Shown: piece after piece, positions 49,805-60,516 of the stretch
Layout: every line of letters starts with the position of its first letter
Numbering within the stretch: position 1 is the stretch's first letter
Source: JASGDN01 sp049840815
GTDB taxonomy: Bacteria > Chloroflexota > Chloroflexia > Thermomicrobiales > UBA6265
Length of the DNA: 64,000 nucleotides
Assembly (NCBI GenBank): GCA_049840815.1
Contig: JASGJI010000011.1
Location: 425,234 to 489,233, forward strand
Direction: 5' to 3'
Program-made: the position numbers and the translations under genes
Notes under the pieces: generated by a model
Told to the model about the DNA's origin: nothing
The model's input: the letters and a program-made list of their open reading frames with translations, nothing else
Database searches by the model: none

Positions 49805-50412
49805 TTACCAGCCTAGAAAGGAGAGCCATCCGTTCCGCTTCGGCGCTGGTGCGGGAACATCACGACCGAGGGCATTCGCATCTTCCGCCACAGCGGGTCG
49901 CTCGCGAAGCGGCCCGGCCTGAGAATCCTGGTCATCCTGTATCGAGGCGTCACGTTCGCCAACGGTGGACATCGCCGGATCGCGTGGTTTGACGGACATG
50001 GAGTAAAAGCAAAAACTGAGATCACGGACGTCTCCGCCAAGGCCCAACTGCTCAGGCGACCTTGCATCCGGATGTTTCAATTCGATTTCTAATTTTTCTT
50101 CCAAAATGATATCATCTGGCAATGTAACAGTTTTGGCTACATGCCCAGACAACCGCTCAGAGTAGACCTGATGGCCATTGACCCAAAAGGACAGTTGCTG
50201 AGCCGGAAGCACGTCAGATGGGGTGAATGCCCTCGCAACAAATTCGATGGTACCACCGCTGAATCCCGCAGCCTCCGAAATCACGATACGACTGGCATGG
50301 CCGACGGTCCACGTCCCGTTCACCTCCGGTTCGGACCATCCCTCCTGGACAAAAAGCCTGCTATTCCCCTTCGGGGTAAAATCAATTGCATCGAAGCGCT
50401 GCTGCGTGATCA
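49805..50412 (-). CDS. Putative carbohydrate-binding beta-sandwich protein
   Basis: About 202 residues. It contains LFVQEGWSEPEVNGTWTVGH, a GWSxPExxGxWTxG pattern seen in sugar-binding sandwich modules at the ends of bacterial glycosyltransferases, plus FWVNGHQVYSERL and DVRDLSFCFYSMSVK. The C-terminal tail is polar and low-complexity. The start ATG at 50412 follows GGAGAG, with a longer alternative at 50446. Base composition begins to fall here, and the gene borders the glycan island on its right. It is convergent with tlpA. Function is inferred weakly from the motif. Confidence 0.55.
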
Positions 50413-50617
50413 TTGCTGGGCTCTCCGAGCCTGAGTGGTGCGGCAAGACATTTACCTCAGGTCATAAACAGGCAGCATCATAAATCGACTTTCATGATCA
50501 GGTCCTGCCTGGATGCGCCGCGCCATCGCGCAGCGGTCCGACGGACGCCGGCGGATCGCCTGCAACCAAACCAGGCGCCACGAAACCAGCATGATCTATC
50601 CTCATGACACCGGACCT

Positions 50618-51139
50618 TCAGTCATCGGCGGCGGCCACTGCCGTAGTGAATAATCCCTCCGGATAATGTCCTCCTTCCACCACAACGATACAGTTATCGT
50701 TCATATTGGTGGCATGGGGTGGCCGGATGATCGCCGCAAGGTGCCCGGACCTGCCAAGCAGATTTTCCCAGCGCGGCACATCTGATTTTTGAACATCTTC
50801 CACGATGAAGAGGCCACCTTTACGTATCTTGGGATACGCATGTCGGAAAACATTTAGATTCGCTTCAAAGGTATGCAGCCCGTCGTCAACAAGAAGATCG
50901 AGTTTCTGCTCACCCAGCGTCACCATGAGGGCATCGATCGTTTCCGGCCGCGTCTGGTCCACTGCATATGTCTCAATGCGATGGTCCTGAAACAGGATTC
51001 GTTCATCCACGTCTGCGCCGACGATCGCCGCCAACGGGAGCAGTTCCCGCCAAGCACGCAATGATGCGCCCGGCACGCCGGTCACACCCATGGTGGACGG
51101 AACGTCGAGATGATTTGTTCCAATACCAATTTCCAACAT
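50618..51139 (-). CDS. Class I SAM methyltransferase, N-terminus unclear
   Basis: 173 residues from the first ATG. MLEIGIGTNHLDVPSTMGVT is motif I, then PGASLRAWRELLPLAAIVGA and LDLLVDDGLHTFEANLNVFR follow, as in sugar-modifying methyltransferases of polysaccharide loci. The same frame continues upstream with family-like sequence (FSFHGSDKALGWHNYGYIYN, then FLLGPHRHEIRR) into the 3' end of the next gene, yet contains no normal start codon. The true N-terminus has therefore probably been displaced by an indel or lost. Lower GC than the core chromosome. Confidence 0.7.
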   Translation of the reverse strand: MLEIGIGTNHLDVPSTMGVTGVPGASLRAWRELLPLAAIVGADVDERILFQDHRIETYAVDQTRPETIDALMVTLGEQKLDLLVDDGLHTFEANLNVFRHAYPKIRKGGLFIVEDVQKSDVPRWENLLGRSGHLAAIIRPPHATNMNDNCIVVVEGGHYPEGLFTTAVAAADD

Positions 51140-51215
51140 ACGCCGTATTTCATGGCGATGTGGCCCCAGTAGAAAATTATAGATATAGCCGTAATTATGC
51201 CACCCTAGCGCTTTG

Positions 51216-52337
51216 TCACTTCCATGGAACGAGAAAACGCGACAGAAATCGGGTAGGATGAGTACTAAAATATGATGCGGTCAGCAGAAGAATCCGCAGG
51301 CGCTCGGCAAACCTTGAGCATCCGCCGAAGACCTTCAGATCGCGCGCGATCGAATCGCGCGCCACCTCGACCTGCCCGTTGCTGAGGATACTGGGAGAAC
51401 TCTGGTCAACGAGGACATTTCCATGCTTACCCTCCTTGCCATACCAGGACTGCTGTGAACGCCACTGCAAGTGCTTTGATTGAGCCGGGCACAACGCGAT
51501 ACGCGCCGTCGGTGGCACGAACAGCAGCACGCATGCGGTAAATCCCGGGCCGGCACAGATATGCAGATCGTCCAGTGCTCCCACCTTATGGCCGAGCATG
51601 GCGTATGAAGGGGACAATGCAAACGGGTTGGCCAACACCCCCAGGAAGAGCGAGGTGAGGTCGGACCCTGCCGGAGCAGCAACAAAGCTGGTCTGAAAAA
51701 AACTATTTCCACTTATGATAAAAGAATAATCCGCCATTATTGCCATTTTGAATGTAATTGTATCGTATAATACTCCTAAATCGCTATAGATTCCGCCAAA
51801 CCGATCAAGTACAGCGAATTTTAGTACATCCGCAGCAAGGACGAATTTCCGATCCGCCAGAAGACGCTCAACATTCGCTGCCACCGCACTTGTCTTCAAA
51901 AGAGAGATATCAGTCGAAACGAAGTTATAACAGCCCACCGCGGCAGCCCGCTCGGTCACATGGCTGCGTACAACCTCGCTATTACTCCAGAAGAAATGAG
52001 TCGCTGAAGCCGGCAGATCAACCAGCGATCGCAGATATGGTCCCAGCAACTCATCAGGCGGCAGCGAAGGTGTGCGCTCGTTGGTGACCCAGATGCGATG
52101 CGTGAACGGCGGCACCTCCGAGACCGTTCGTGGATCCTGCATTGCCTCGATAAGCGATAATTCGTAGTTCCGCTGCACGTTTCTGACAAACGTCTCAAAT
52201 ATTGGCTGTCCGTCCGCAATTTGATTAACGAACTTTGCCATAAATGGATGCTGCGGCTCCGATTTGCAAAGGAAGCGCTCGATCAACGCGTCCAATTCCC
52301 GGCGGCAGCCGAGCAAGGATTTTCGAGTGGCCTGCAT
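51216..52337 (-). CDS. GT32-like glycosyltransferase (sugar-binding DXD-region family)
   Basis: 373 residues. The fold signatures are HRIWVTNERTPSLPPDELLG and VLAADVLKFAVLDRFGGIYS followed by DLGVLYD, the region that normally holds the DXD metal site. Here only one acidic residue is clear, so the motif may be modified. It resembles capsule and toxin-type glycosyltransferases that extend surface glycans. Intact frame, with lower GC than neighbours (for example FKMAIMADYSFIISGNSFFQ encoded with A/T-rich codons), pointing to horizontal transfer. It adjoins two methyltransferase genes. Confidence 0.75.
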   Translation of the reverse strand: MQATRKSLLGCRRELDALIERFLCKSEPQHPFMAKFVNQIADGQPIFETFVRNVQRNYELSLIEAMQDPRTVSEVPPFTHRIWVTNERTPSLPPDELLGPYLRSLVDLPASATHFFWSNSEVVRSHVTERAAAVGCYNFVSTDISLLKTSAVAANVERLLADRKFVLAADVLKFAVLDRFGGIYSDLGVLYDTITFKMAIMADYSFIISGNSFFQTSFVAAPAGSDLTSLFLGVLANPFALSPSYAMLGHKVGALDDLHICAGPGFTACVLLFVPPTARIALCPAQSKHLQWRSQQSWYGKEGKHGNVLVDQSSPSILSNGQVEVARDSIARDLKVFGGCSRFAERLRILLLTASYFSTHPTRFLSRFLVPWK

Positions 52338-52885
52338 GAACTTGACCTTCGATCAAGGCTTAGCAAATGATTATATTTTAGGCTGTTATTGTAACCAATC
52401 CAGCATGCCAAAAATGTTTGGTTATTGCAAGAAATTTGGTGTGGATAAAGATACGGCATTGCAATTAAATGGGCAAAATGAGACACCTGACTGGACTGCC
52501 TAACGCTAGCGGCAAACGTTTACCCCATTTCCACGACCGGCATCCGATTTCGACGACTCGCGCCAAAATAATAATAAAGTTAAATGCTTGCATTATATCA
52601 GTGCATCGTCGTAAGGTTTATTTAGAGAGAAAAAACTTAATGCTTTATCAAACAAAGTCACCTTTATAGTATTTTTCAGGTAAATTTGTACCGGATACTC
52701 CACAAAATCCTCTATTTTTGGATCGTTTTTATATAACAATGCAATATATTGACGCCTCGATTGACCTGGCTTCCGACCAACTTCCCACATCAATGCAGGC
52801 TGACAGAAATTCCCGATTCGGGCGGCTTGTCACTCCAGCCATCAATGACATTCGCGCAGAGCGGCCACGGAAGGAGAAACTCAAG
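52338..52885. other. AT-rich intergenic region of the glycan island
   Basis: About 550 bp with no convincing gene and marked AT bias at 52560-52750. It should contain divergent promoters for the GT32-like gene and the plus-strand methyltransferase. Short frames here have no recognisable features. Confidence 0.45.
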
Positions 52886-53612
52886 ATGGGTATCGACGTC
52901 TATTGTCTGGAGTTCCTGCTTGGATACAAAGGGCATGAACTGGGAGACACCCTTTGCCTTGGCCGGCAGGGATTCCATGTAACCAATTCCGAGCAGGTGC
53001 GCGCCGTGCTTGCACGACACGGCGTCACGGTGCCGGTTGCAGAGTTGCGATCCGCAGACGGTTACGCGGAGCAATTTCTGCACCACCTTGGATCGCGCTG
53101 CGTCCATTCACTGGACATATCAAATTTTGAAGGAGCAAATATCATCCATGACCTTAACCAACCGGTGCCGGACGAACTCGTTGCAAAATTCCAATTTATA
53201 CTGGATGGCGGCTCCCTTGAACACGTCTACAATTTTCCGCAAGCGATCGCCAACGTCAAACGGATGCTGAAAGTAGGTGGTGTCTTCATCAGCATCAATG
53301 CGGCCAACAACCAGCTTGGACACGGCCTGTATCAGTTTAGTCCCGAATTATTCTGGCGTGTCTTTGGAACCGGCACTGGCTTCGCGATCGAGCGTATGGA
53401 GCTCGTCCCGTTGAGAAATGGCCAACCGCCCGTCAGATCTTTCTGATCCGGCGGGACGACGTCAGGAGATCGGGCATACGCCAACCGCGATGTATCTCAT
53501 GGTCGCCGCACGCAAGCATGCCGCCACTCCTTCGGACACGACCGCATGCTTCTACCAAAGCGACTATGCAGCGGCATGGAGTCGCGACCCAACCGCTCCC
53601 ACCACCCAATAA
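52886..53612 (+). CDS. SAM-dependent methyltransferase of a glycan locus, one frameshift
   Basis: It begins MGIDVYCLEFLLGYKGHELG after an AAGGAGA ribosome site. It contains HVTNSEQVRAVLARHGVTVP, FQFILDGGSLEHVYNFPQAI and KRMLKVGGVFISINAANN, the pattern of DUF-type methyltransferases found in exopolysaccharide clusters. The open frame stops at 53446 after PLRNGQPPVRSF. The next frame carries the expected ending, EIGHTPTAMYLMVAARKHAA and YQSDYAAAW, to 53612. One indel near 53430 is inferred. About 241 residues. The substrate is not predicted. Confidence 0.68.
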
Positions 53613-53726
53613 GCGAGACCGATCGCGAGGCCAGTAGTCCGGCGCCCTGTCTTCGCACCCGACCCTGCTCCTCCGGCTTGGACTGACGTGAGCGTGGCCC
53701 GACCTACGGGAAGATCGGCTTGCAGA

Positions 53727-53795
53727 TTAGAGCGACATCGGTCTGTCCGGAACGGCAGGCCGATAAAGTTGCTCGTCAAGACAAAGAGCTAAGAG
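53727..53795 (+). repeat. Family B palindromic repeat, partial copy B3
   Basis: TTAGAGCGACATCGGTCTGT, CCGGAACGGCAGGCCG and ATAAAGTTGCTCGTCAAGAC match B1. The second half (GACCGT hairpin and CTCTAGAG end) is missing, leaving only AGAGCTAAGAGC. Confidence 0.75.
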
Positions 53796-53938
53796 CAGGA
53801 CCAGGATGAGGTGCGCCACTGGCAAAGGGCGTCATAAGTTGAAGGCTGATATCGTCGAGGCTCACAGACCGCACCGCAGTCCTGCATCCTCAACCCGTCG
53901 TGCGCGAGCGCGCACGACGGGCGACCAACCAAACTCCT

Positions 53939-54836
53939 CTACCGCGTCGGCCGCGGCGGCGTCTGCGTGTAGTCGTAGAAGCCGCGTCCGGTCTTGCGGC
54001 CGAGCCAGCCGGCCTCGACGTATTTCACCAGCAGCGGGCAGGGGCGGTACTTGCTGTCCGACAGGCCCTCGTACAGCACCTGCATGATCGCACAGGCAGG
54101 TATCCAGGCCGATGAAGTCGGCCAGCTCCAGCGGCCCCATCGGGTGGTTGGCGCCGAGCTTCATCGCGCTGTCGATCGCGGAGACCGAGCCCACGCCCTC
54201 GTAGAGCGCGTAGACCGCCTCGTTGATCATCGGCACCAGGATGCGGTTGACGATGAAGGCGGGGAAATCCTCGGCCGACCGCGGTGGTCTTGCCCATGCG
54301 TGCGGCCAGCGCCTGCGTCGCCTGGAAGGTCGGCTCGTCGGTGGCGATGCCGCGGATGATCTCGACCAGCTTCATGACCGGAACCGGGTTCATGAAGTGC
54401 ATGCCGATGAACTTCTCGGGCCGGTCGGTGCCGGCGCCGAGCCGCGTGATCGAGATCGACGAGGTGTTCGACGCGATCATGCACGACGGCTTCAGGTGCG
54501 GCAGGAGCGCCTTGAAGATCGCGCGCTTCACCTCCTCCTTCTCGGTCGCCGCCTCGATCACGAGGTCGCACGTGGCCGAACGCGTCGTAGTCGGTGCGCC
54601 GTGCTGATCCGCGCCAACGCCGCCGCGCCGTCCTCGGAGGTGATCAGGTTGCGGCTGACCTGGCGGTCCATGTTGCGGGTGATCGCGGCCAGCGCCTTGT
54701 CGAGCGCCTCTGCCTTCACGTCCAGCACGTCACCGTCAAGCCCGGCCAGGGCGCAGACATGGGCGATGCCGTTGCCCATCTGCCCGGCCCCGATCATGCC
54801 GAGCCGGTCGATGGTCGGTGCGTCGGACATGCGCAT
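53939..54836 (-). pseudogene. hbd: 3-hydroxybutyryl-CoA dehydrogenase, several frameshifts
   Basis: An NAD-dependent 3-hydroxyacyl-CoA dehydrogenase. The Rossmann motif is IDRLGMIGAGQMGNGIAHVC. LVIEAATEKEEVKRAIFKAL, ASNTSSISITRLGAGTDRPE, IGMHFMNPVPVMKLVEIIRG, NEAVYALYEGVGSVSAIDSA and the C-terminal GWLGRKTGRGFYDYTQ together cover the whole family length of about 290 residues. They are spread over all three frames, with breaks near 54590, 54285 and 54095. The conserved motifs are undamaged, so surplus bases rather than decay are likely. Start ATG at 54836 or 54830. Third gene of the etfB-etfA-hbd operon. Confidence 0.75.
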
Positions 54837-54874
54837 CGGCCGCCGCAGGGCGTGGCCGTGACTTCGATATTCAT

Positions 54875-55824
54875 TCAGGAGCGCTCCAGTTCGGCTGCCA
54901 GTTCGGGCAGCGCGGTGAACAGATCAGCCACCAGGCCGTAATCGGCGACCTGGAAGATGGGCGCTTCCTCGTCCTTGTTGATCGCCACGATCACCTTGCT
55001 GTCCTTCATGCCGGCAAGGTGCTGGATGGCGCCGGAAATGCCGACCGCGACATACAGGTCGGGGGCGACGATCTTGCCGGTCTGTCCAACCTGGTAGTCG
55101 TTGGGAACGAAGCCCGGCATCGACGGCGGCGCGGGAGGCGCCGACCGCGGCGCCGAGCTTGTCGGCGATGGGTTCGAGCAGCTTGAAATTCTCGCCGTTC
55201 TGCATGCCGCGGCCGCCGGAGATGACCACCGCGCGCGGCGGTCAGTTCGGGGCGCTCGCTCTTGGACAGCTCGGCGGAGACGAAGTCGGCAGACCGCCGG
55301 CGGCGCCGAGCGGCGGCGACCGGCTCGATCGCGGCGGCGCCGCCCTCGGCCGCCACCGGATCGAAGCTCGCGGCGCGCACGGTCAGCACCTTCTTCGCGT
55401 CGGCGCGCTTCACCGTCGCCAGCGCGTTGCCGGCATAGATCGGGCGCACGAACGTGTCCGGCATCGACCACGCCGGCGATGTCGCTGATCGGCTGCACAT
55501 CCAGCAGGGCGGCGACGCGCGGCATGACGTTCTTGCCGACCGCGGTCGCGGCGGCCAGCAGGTGCGTGTAGTCCGGCGCGAGCGCGACCAGCAGCGCCGC
55601 CAGCGGCTCGGCCAGCATGTGCTCGTAGTGCCGGCCGCATCGGCCACCAGCACCTTGGTGACGCCCGGCAAGCTTCGCCGCCGCCGCGGCCGCCGCATCG
55701 GCGACGCCGGCGCCGGCGACCAGCGCGTGCACCTCGCCCAGCGTCCGCGCCGCGGCCACGGCGCGAGCGCGACGGCTGCTTGATCGACGCCGGCGTCGTG
55801 GTCGAGAAGAACCAGGCACGTCAT
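54875..55824 (-). pseudogene. etfA: Electron transfer flavoprotein alpha subunit, many frameshifts
   Basis: ETF-alpha carries the FAD that accepts electrons from acyl-CoA dehydrogenases. It begins MTCLVLLDHDAGVDQAA. HMLAEPLAALLVALAPDYTH, NVMPRVAALLDVQPISDIAG, RVVISGGRGMQNGENFKLLE and the FAD-binding QVGQTGKIVAPDLYVAVGIS with GAIQHLAGMKDSKVIVAINK are all present, ending in LPELAAELERS. At least six frame changes were traced, mostly single surplus G bases such as GCCGGGCGTC and GCCGGGCTTCG. About 310 residues. Start ATG at 55824, just after the etfB stop. Confidence 0.78.
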
Positions 55825-55826
55825 GC

Positions 55827-56582
55827 TCAGATCACCTTCGCTTCGTTGCGCAGCTTCGCCACCAGTTCGGCGACCGAGCCGACCTTCACGCCGGCCTGCC
55901 GCTTCGGCGGCTCGTCGACCTTCAGCACCGTGAGGCGCGGCGCCGGATCGACGCCGAGGTCGGCCGGCTTCATCGTCTCGATCGGCTTCTTCCGCGCCTT
56001 CATGATATTGGGCAGCGAGGCGTAGCGCGGCTCGTTCAGGCGCAGGTCGGTGGTGATGATCGCCGGGCAGCGTGAGCGCCACCGTCTCCAGCCCGCCATC
56101 GATCTCGCGGGTCACGGTCAGCGTCGTCGCCCTCGATCGTCCACCTTGCTGGCGAAGGTGCCCTGCGGCCAGCCGAGCAGCGCCGCCAGCATCTGACCGG
56201 TCGCGTTCATGTCGTCGTCGATCGCCTGCTTGCCCATGATGACCAGGCTGCGGCTGCTCCTTCTCGACGATCGCCTTGCAGCAGCTTGGCCACCGCCAGC
56301 GGCTGCAGATCGACATCGGTTTCGACCAGGATGCCGCGATCGGCGCCCATCGCGAGCGCGGTGCGGATGGTCTCCTGGCACGGCCGCGACGCCGAGCGAG
56401 ACGGCGATGACCTCGGTGGCGACGCCCTTTTCCTTCAGACGCACCGCTTCCTCGACGGCGATCTCGTCGAAGGGGTTCATGGACATCTTCACGCCGGCCG
56501 TTTCGACGCCGGTGCCGTCGGCCTTCACCCGGACCTTGACGTTGTAGTCGACCACCCGCTTGACGGGGACGAGAATCTTCAT
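55827..56582 (-). pseudogene. etfB: Electron transfer flavoprotein beta subunit, many frameshifts
   Basis: Begins MKILVPVKRVVDYNVKVRVK and continues NPFDEIAVEEAVRLKEKGVA, the ETF-beta N-terminus. LVIMGKQAIDDDMNATGQML, ALLGWPQGTFASKV, LPAIITTDLRLNEPRYASLP and NIMKARKKPIETMKPADLGV are conserved and complete the 250-residue family. The frame changes at about six points (near 56382, 56278, 56248, 56150, 56125 and 56067), each resolved by removing one base. First gene of etfB-etfA-hbd, starting ATG at 56582. Confidence 0.78.
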
Positions 56583-57202
56583 CGGTGTGACGTGCCGCTT
56601 TCTGAGATTTTTTCTGGACCGGTTTCCGGGTCGGGGTTCCTCGGCAAAAAGCACCCGGCAAGCTGGGCGATTTCGGCGACAGTCCCCGCCTTCGCACTTG
56701 CAGCAGAGCGTTTCGACCTTAGTTGCCGGTCGCCCCTACTGTCAAACGCGAAGCGGCCCGGAGTTCCCTCCGCCGAGGGCCGCGTTCGCGCCACGCCCGA
56801 CACGGACGGACCAGAACGGCCGAAACCGCCCCGACAAAAAACAACACCATCCCCGCGTGACGACCCGTGGCGCCCCCGGCCAGCGCATGAATACATGCAA
56901 GCCCGCCGGCGCGCCACCATCCGCGCCCTGTCCACCCCGTCCGGCACACGACACCCCCGGCATCCCCACCGCCAGCCCCCCGCGCGCCTTCGCGCCCGTC
57001 CGGGCGGATCACGTCGCACCGGATTTGCCCGGCCCGTTAAAACCGCGCGCCGAGACGGACATTCCGGGTCTCCCGCGGTTGCCGGCGCGCGGGATGAGCC
57101 CCCCGTCCCCCCTCTCCGATCCAGCAGGAGCTGCCCGCCATCGCCTCATGGCGGCAATACTTCGATTGACATCAACCATCCGTGCATGGTCCGCCTCCCG
57201 CC
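56583..57202. other. Intergenic region, nothing recognised
   Basis: About 620 bp between the divergent etfB and mechanosensitive-channel genes. Very GC-rich. All open frames are Arg/Pro/Gly shadow-like. Promoters for both genes are expected but were not assigned. Confidence 0.4.
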
Positions 57203-59646
57203 ATGGTCCGCATCTTCCCAGTCCTGCTGCTGGCATTCGTCCTCATGGCCAGCGCTGCCCTGGCCCAGCCGGCACAGCTTGTCCAGGCCCCCTCCGATGT
57301 CGCGCCGCCCAGCCGCGCCCAGGCCCAGACGGCACTGGACGTGCTGCGGAACGAGTTTGCGCCGGGCCGAACTGATCGCCGTGCTGGAAGCCATCGTCCG
57401 GGCTCCCCTCTCCGCCGCGCCCCCCGCCGCCACGCCGCCCATGGCCGCGCCCGCCGCGCCGGCGCCACGGACCGCCAGAGCCACCAACGGCCTGCTGCCC
57501 GGCGCGCCGGAGCCGCCGCCCGATCCGGCCGCCGCCCTGGTGTCGGAACTGGCGCCCCAGGCGACAGGGGAAACCGCGCCCTCCCCGGCCGGCGAGACCC
57601 CGATGCTGCCGATCCCGCTTGAGCCCGGCAGCGTCGGCGCGCAACTGCTCGCCGACATCACCGACAGCCTCGGGCACCTGTCCCTCGACCTCGCCTCCAA
57701 CGCCCAGGCCTTCGCCGACTTCCCCATGCTCGGCCGCTGGGTCGTCTTCCAGCAGGCGATCGACCCCGACCGCCAGCGCCAGTGGTTCGGCGCCGGATGG
57801 CGGCTGCTGCTGGTGCTCGGCGTCGGCCTGGGTACTTGCATTCCTGGTGCGGCGCCTGCTGCGCCGGCCGATCCGCGCGATCGAGCGGGCTGCCCTCGCC
57901 GCCGCCCCGCCGAAAGCCGCCGCCCCCGGCGCGGCGGCGCCCCCGCTGACGGCGGGGCTGGCGCTGAAGCGCCTGCCGTTCGGGCTCGGAACGCTTCGTG
58001 CTTGATCTCCTGCCGGCGGCCCTGCTCCTGGGGGTCTGCACCCTGCTGGCCGGCAGCGCGATCTCCAACACCAACACCACCCGCCTCGCCATCCTCCAGA
58101 CCCTGTATGCCTATGCCGGCTGCCGCGCGATGGTCGCGGCGACACGGCTGCTGACCGCGCCGCGCCAGCCACAGTTGCGCCTCGTCCCGCTCTCCGACAC
58201 CGCCGCCCTCTGACGTCCTGCGGTGGATGCGCCGCCTCGCCGTGCTCGTCGCCGCCGGCTACGCGACCGCCGAGATCGGCCTGCTGTTCGGCCTCTACCG
58301 CACCGCGCACGACGCCTTCCTGAAAATCATCGCCCTCGGCATGATGGGGTGCCTGATCACCATCGTGGCGCAGACCCGGAGCGCCATCGCCCGCCACATC
58401 AAGGCCCGGCCGGGCCAGGGCGGCACGATGACGGTCCTGCGCAACCGGCTGGCGTCGATCTGGCACGTCGCCGCCATCGCCTACCTGGTCGCGCTGTGGC
58501 TCGTCTGGGCCTTCGAGGTGCCCGACGGGTTCAACCGGCTGCTGCGGATCGTGCTCTCCACCCTCGTCCTGGCGACGCTGGCCCGCATGCTCATCCTGGC
58601 CACCTACCGCGCCCTCGACCGGCTGCTCCAGATTCCCCCCGCCACCTCCCGCCACGCCAGCCTCGACGCGCGGGCCCGCAACTACTACCCGGTCGCCCGC
58701 GCCGTGGTCGCCCTCCTCATCACCGCGGTCACGCTGGTGGCGCTGTTCGAGGCCTGGGGGCTCGACGCCCTGGCCTGGCTGTCCCCCAGCGCCGTCGGCG
58801 GCCGGCTGCTCGGCGCGCTGGGATCGATCGCCACCACCCTGGTGATCGCGCTGGTGCTGTGGGAACTCATCAACGCCGCCATCCAGCGCCACCTCGCCCG
58901 CCTCACCCAGGAGGCGCAGGCCGCCCGCTCGGCCCGGCTGCGCACCCTGCTGCCGATGCTGCGCACCACCCTGCTGATATCGATCTGCACCTTCGAGATC
59001 TGATCGTGCTCAGCCAGATCGGGGTCAACATCGCGCCCCTGCTGGCCGGCGCCAGCGTGATCGGCCTCGCGGTCGGCATCGGCTCGCAGAAACTGGTACA
59101 GGACATCATCACCGGCCTGTTCCTGCTGCTGGAAAACACCATGCAGGTCGGCGACGTGGTCAGCCTCGGGGGCCTGCAAGGCACCGTCGAGGCCCTCTCC
59201 ATCCGCACCATCCGACTCCGCGCGGTCGATGGCTCGGTCCACATCGTGCCGTTCAGCGCGGTGACGACCGTCACCAACATGACCCGCGACTTCGCCTACG
59301 CGGTGGTGGACGTGAATGTCGGCCTCAACGAGGACCCGGACCGCATCGCCGACATCGTCCGTCAGATCGCCCGCGAAATGCGCGAGGAACCGCGCTGGAC
59401 AGCGCCATCCGCGACGACCTCGATGTCATGGGCGTGGAAAAATTCCTCGAAACCTCGCTGGTGCTGCGCACCCGCATCAAAACCGTGCCAGGCCAGCGCT
59501 GGACGGTGGGGCGCGAACTCAACCGGCGCATCAAGCAGCGCTTCGACGAACTGGCCATCGAAAGCCCGTGGACCAGCTTCCGGGTGCTCAGCGGCACCAG
59601 CCCGGCCACCCCCCTCGCCACCGGGGCGGACGCGGCCGCGGGATGA
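57203..59646 (+). pseudogene. MscS-family mechanosensitive channel with long N-terminal region, several frameshifts
   Basis: A large MscS-type protein of about 810 residues. The signal peptide is MVRIFPVLLLAFVLMASAALA. A Pro/Ala-rich periplasmic part is followed by many transmembrane helices (LLPAALLLGVCTLLAGSAI; RLAVLVAAGYATAEIGLLFG; IWHVAAIAYLVALWLVWAFE). The MscS pore and beta domain is NIAPLLAGASVIGLAVGIGS, QKLVQDIITGLFLLLENTMQ and VGDVVSLGGLQGTVEALSIR. It protects against osmotic downshock. Frame changes occur near 57365, 57830, 57990, 58215, 59003 and 59400. The domain sequence is otherwise well conserved, so errors are likely. It ends 40 bp before repeat copy 13. Confidence 0.75.
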
Positions 59647-59686
59647 TATCCGGCCAGTGACGCGAGGGTCAGGAGCCTTGCGTCAC

Positions 59687-59858
59687 CAATGAAAATCCAC
59701 GACCGGCCAGCAACAAGAAAGAAATGCCTTCTTTTTCTGAAGAAAAAGAAGCAAAAAGACTTCATTCATTTTGAGTCGAGGCGTTGCAAGCGCTCAGGCT
59801 CAAACGAATAAAAGTTTTTCGGTTCTTTTTTTCAAAAAAAGAACACCTTTCTTAAGAA
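59687..59858 (+). repeat. Family A double-hairpin repeat, copy 13
   Basis: Both hairpins are present, with GAAAATCC at the left end and central GCGTTGCAAGCGC. It lies between the convergent channel gene and the ferredoxin gene. Confidence 0.86.
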
Positions 59859-59948
59859 TTTTGACCACACCGCATGGGAGATTAAGGCAACTGTTACTTC
59901 CCCCCCCTGCTGTGCGTGACATGTCCCAGACGAACGCCGCCGCCTGGA

Positions 59949-60288
59949 TCAGGTCGGCGCCCGCCCGGGATTCGGCGTGCCGGCGAGACAGGCGAGGGCC
60001 TCGGCCACGTCCGTTCCGGCCGGAACGGCATGGAGCGCTTCCGGCCGCGCGCCATTCAGCACGACCACCGCGTTCTTTGGGCACAGGCCCAGGCACTTGG
60101 TCGACAGCACGCGCACGTCGCGGCCATGACCGGCCTCCTTGAGCGCGGCGCGCAGCGCGTCGTCCAGCGTTTCACGCCGCTTATGGCCGAATTCCGCCAT
60201 CCAGCTTACGGCTGCATTTGCCACAGACCAGCAGCACGTTCCGCCAGCCGGTCGGCTTGGAAGGAATATAGGGAAGGGTTTTCTGCAC
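59949..60288 (-). CDS. (2Fe-2S) ferredoxin-like protein, one frameshift
   Basis: A small thioredoxin-fold 2Fe-2S protein. It reads KPTGWRNVLLVCGKCSRKLD and, after removing one surplus A near 60196, FGHKRRETLDDALRAALKEA, then VRVLSTKCLGLCPKNAVVVL. The four Cys (CGKC and CLGLC) are the likely cluster ligands. About 112 residues. The start is probably GTG at 60288 (VQKTLPYIPSKP), though no good ribosome site was seen. Redox partner unknown. Confidence 0.68.
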
Positions 60289-60407
60289 GGCCCGACGATA
60301 GGCCAGCGGGCACGGCGCATCAACGTGGCGGACGAAAAACCGGCCACTCGGGTGGCCCCGCCTTCAAAAGCGAGGCCACCCTGGGGCAATGAGTGTCAGA
60401 CCAGCGG

Positions 60408-60516
60408 CTCTAGAGCGCTTTCAGGCTGACCGTAAACGGTCAGCACGCTCTAGATCTTTGTTTTGGCGAGCAACTGTATCGACCCGCCCGTTCCGGGCAG
60501 ACCGATGTTGCTCTAG
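60408..60516 (-). repeat. Family B palindromic repeat, copy B4 (inverted)
   Basis: Near-complete inverted copy of B1: CTCTAGAGCGCTTTCAGGCT, CTGACCGTAAACGGTCAG, GAGCAACTGTATCGACCCGC and GGGCAGACCGATGTTGCTCT. The stop codon of the next gene (TAG at 60513-60515) is inside its terminal GCTCTAGG. Confidence 0.85.

Noticed and set aside
56286..57375. Long Pro/Arg-rich frames between etfB and the MscS gene
   Set aside because: Composition is typical of the unused frames of GC-rich DNA, and they overlap etfB in antisense.
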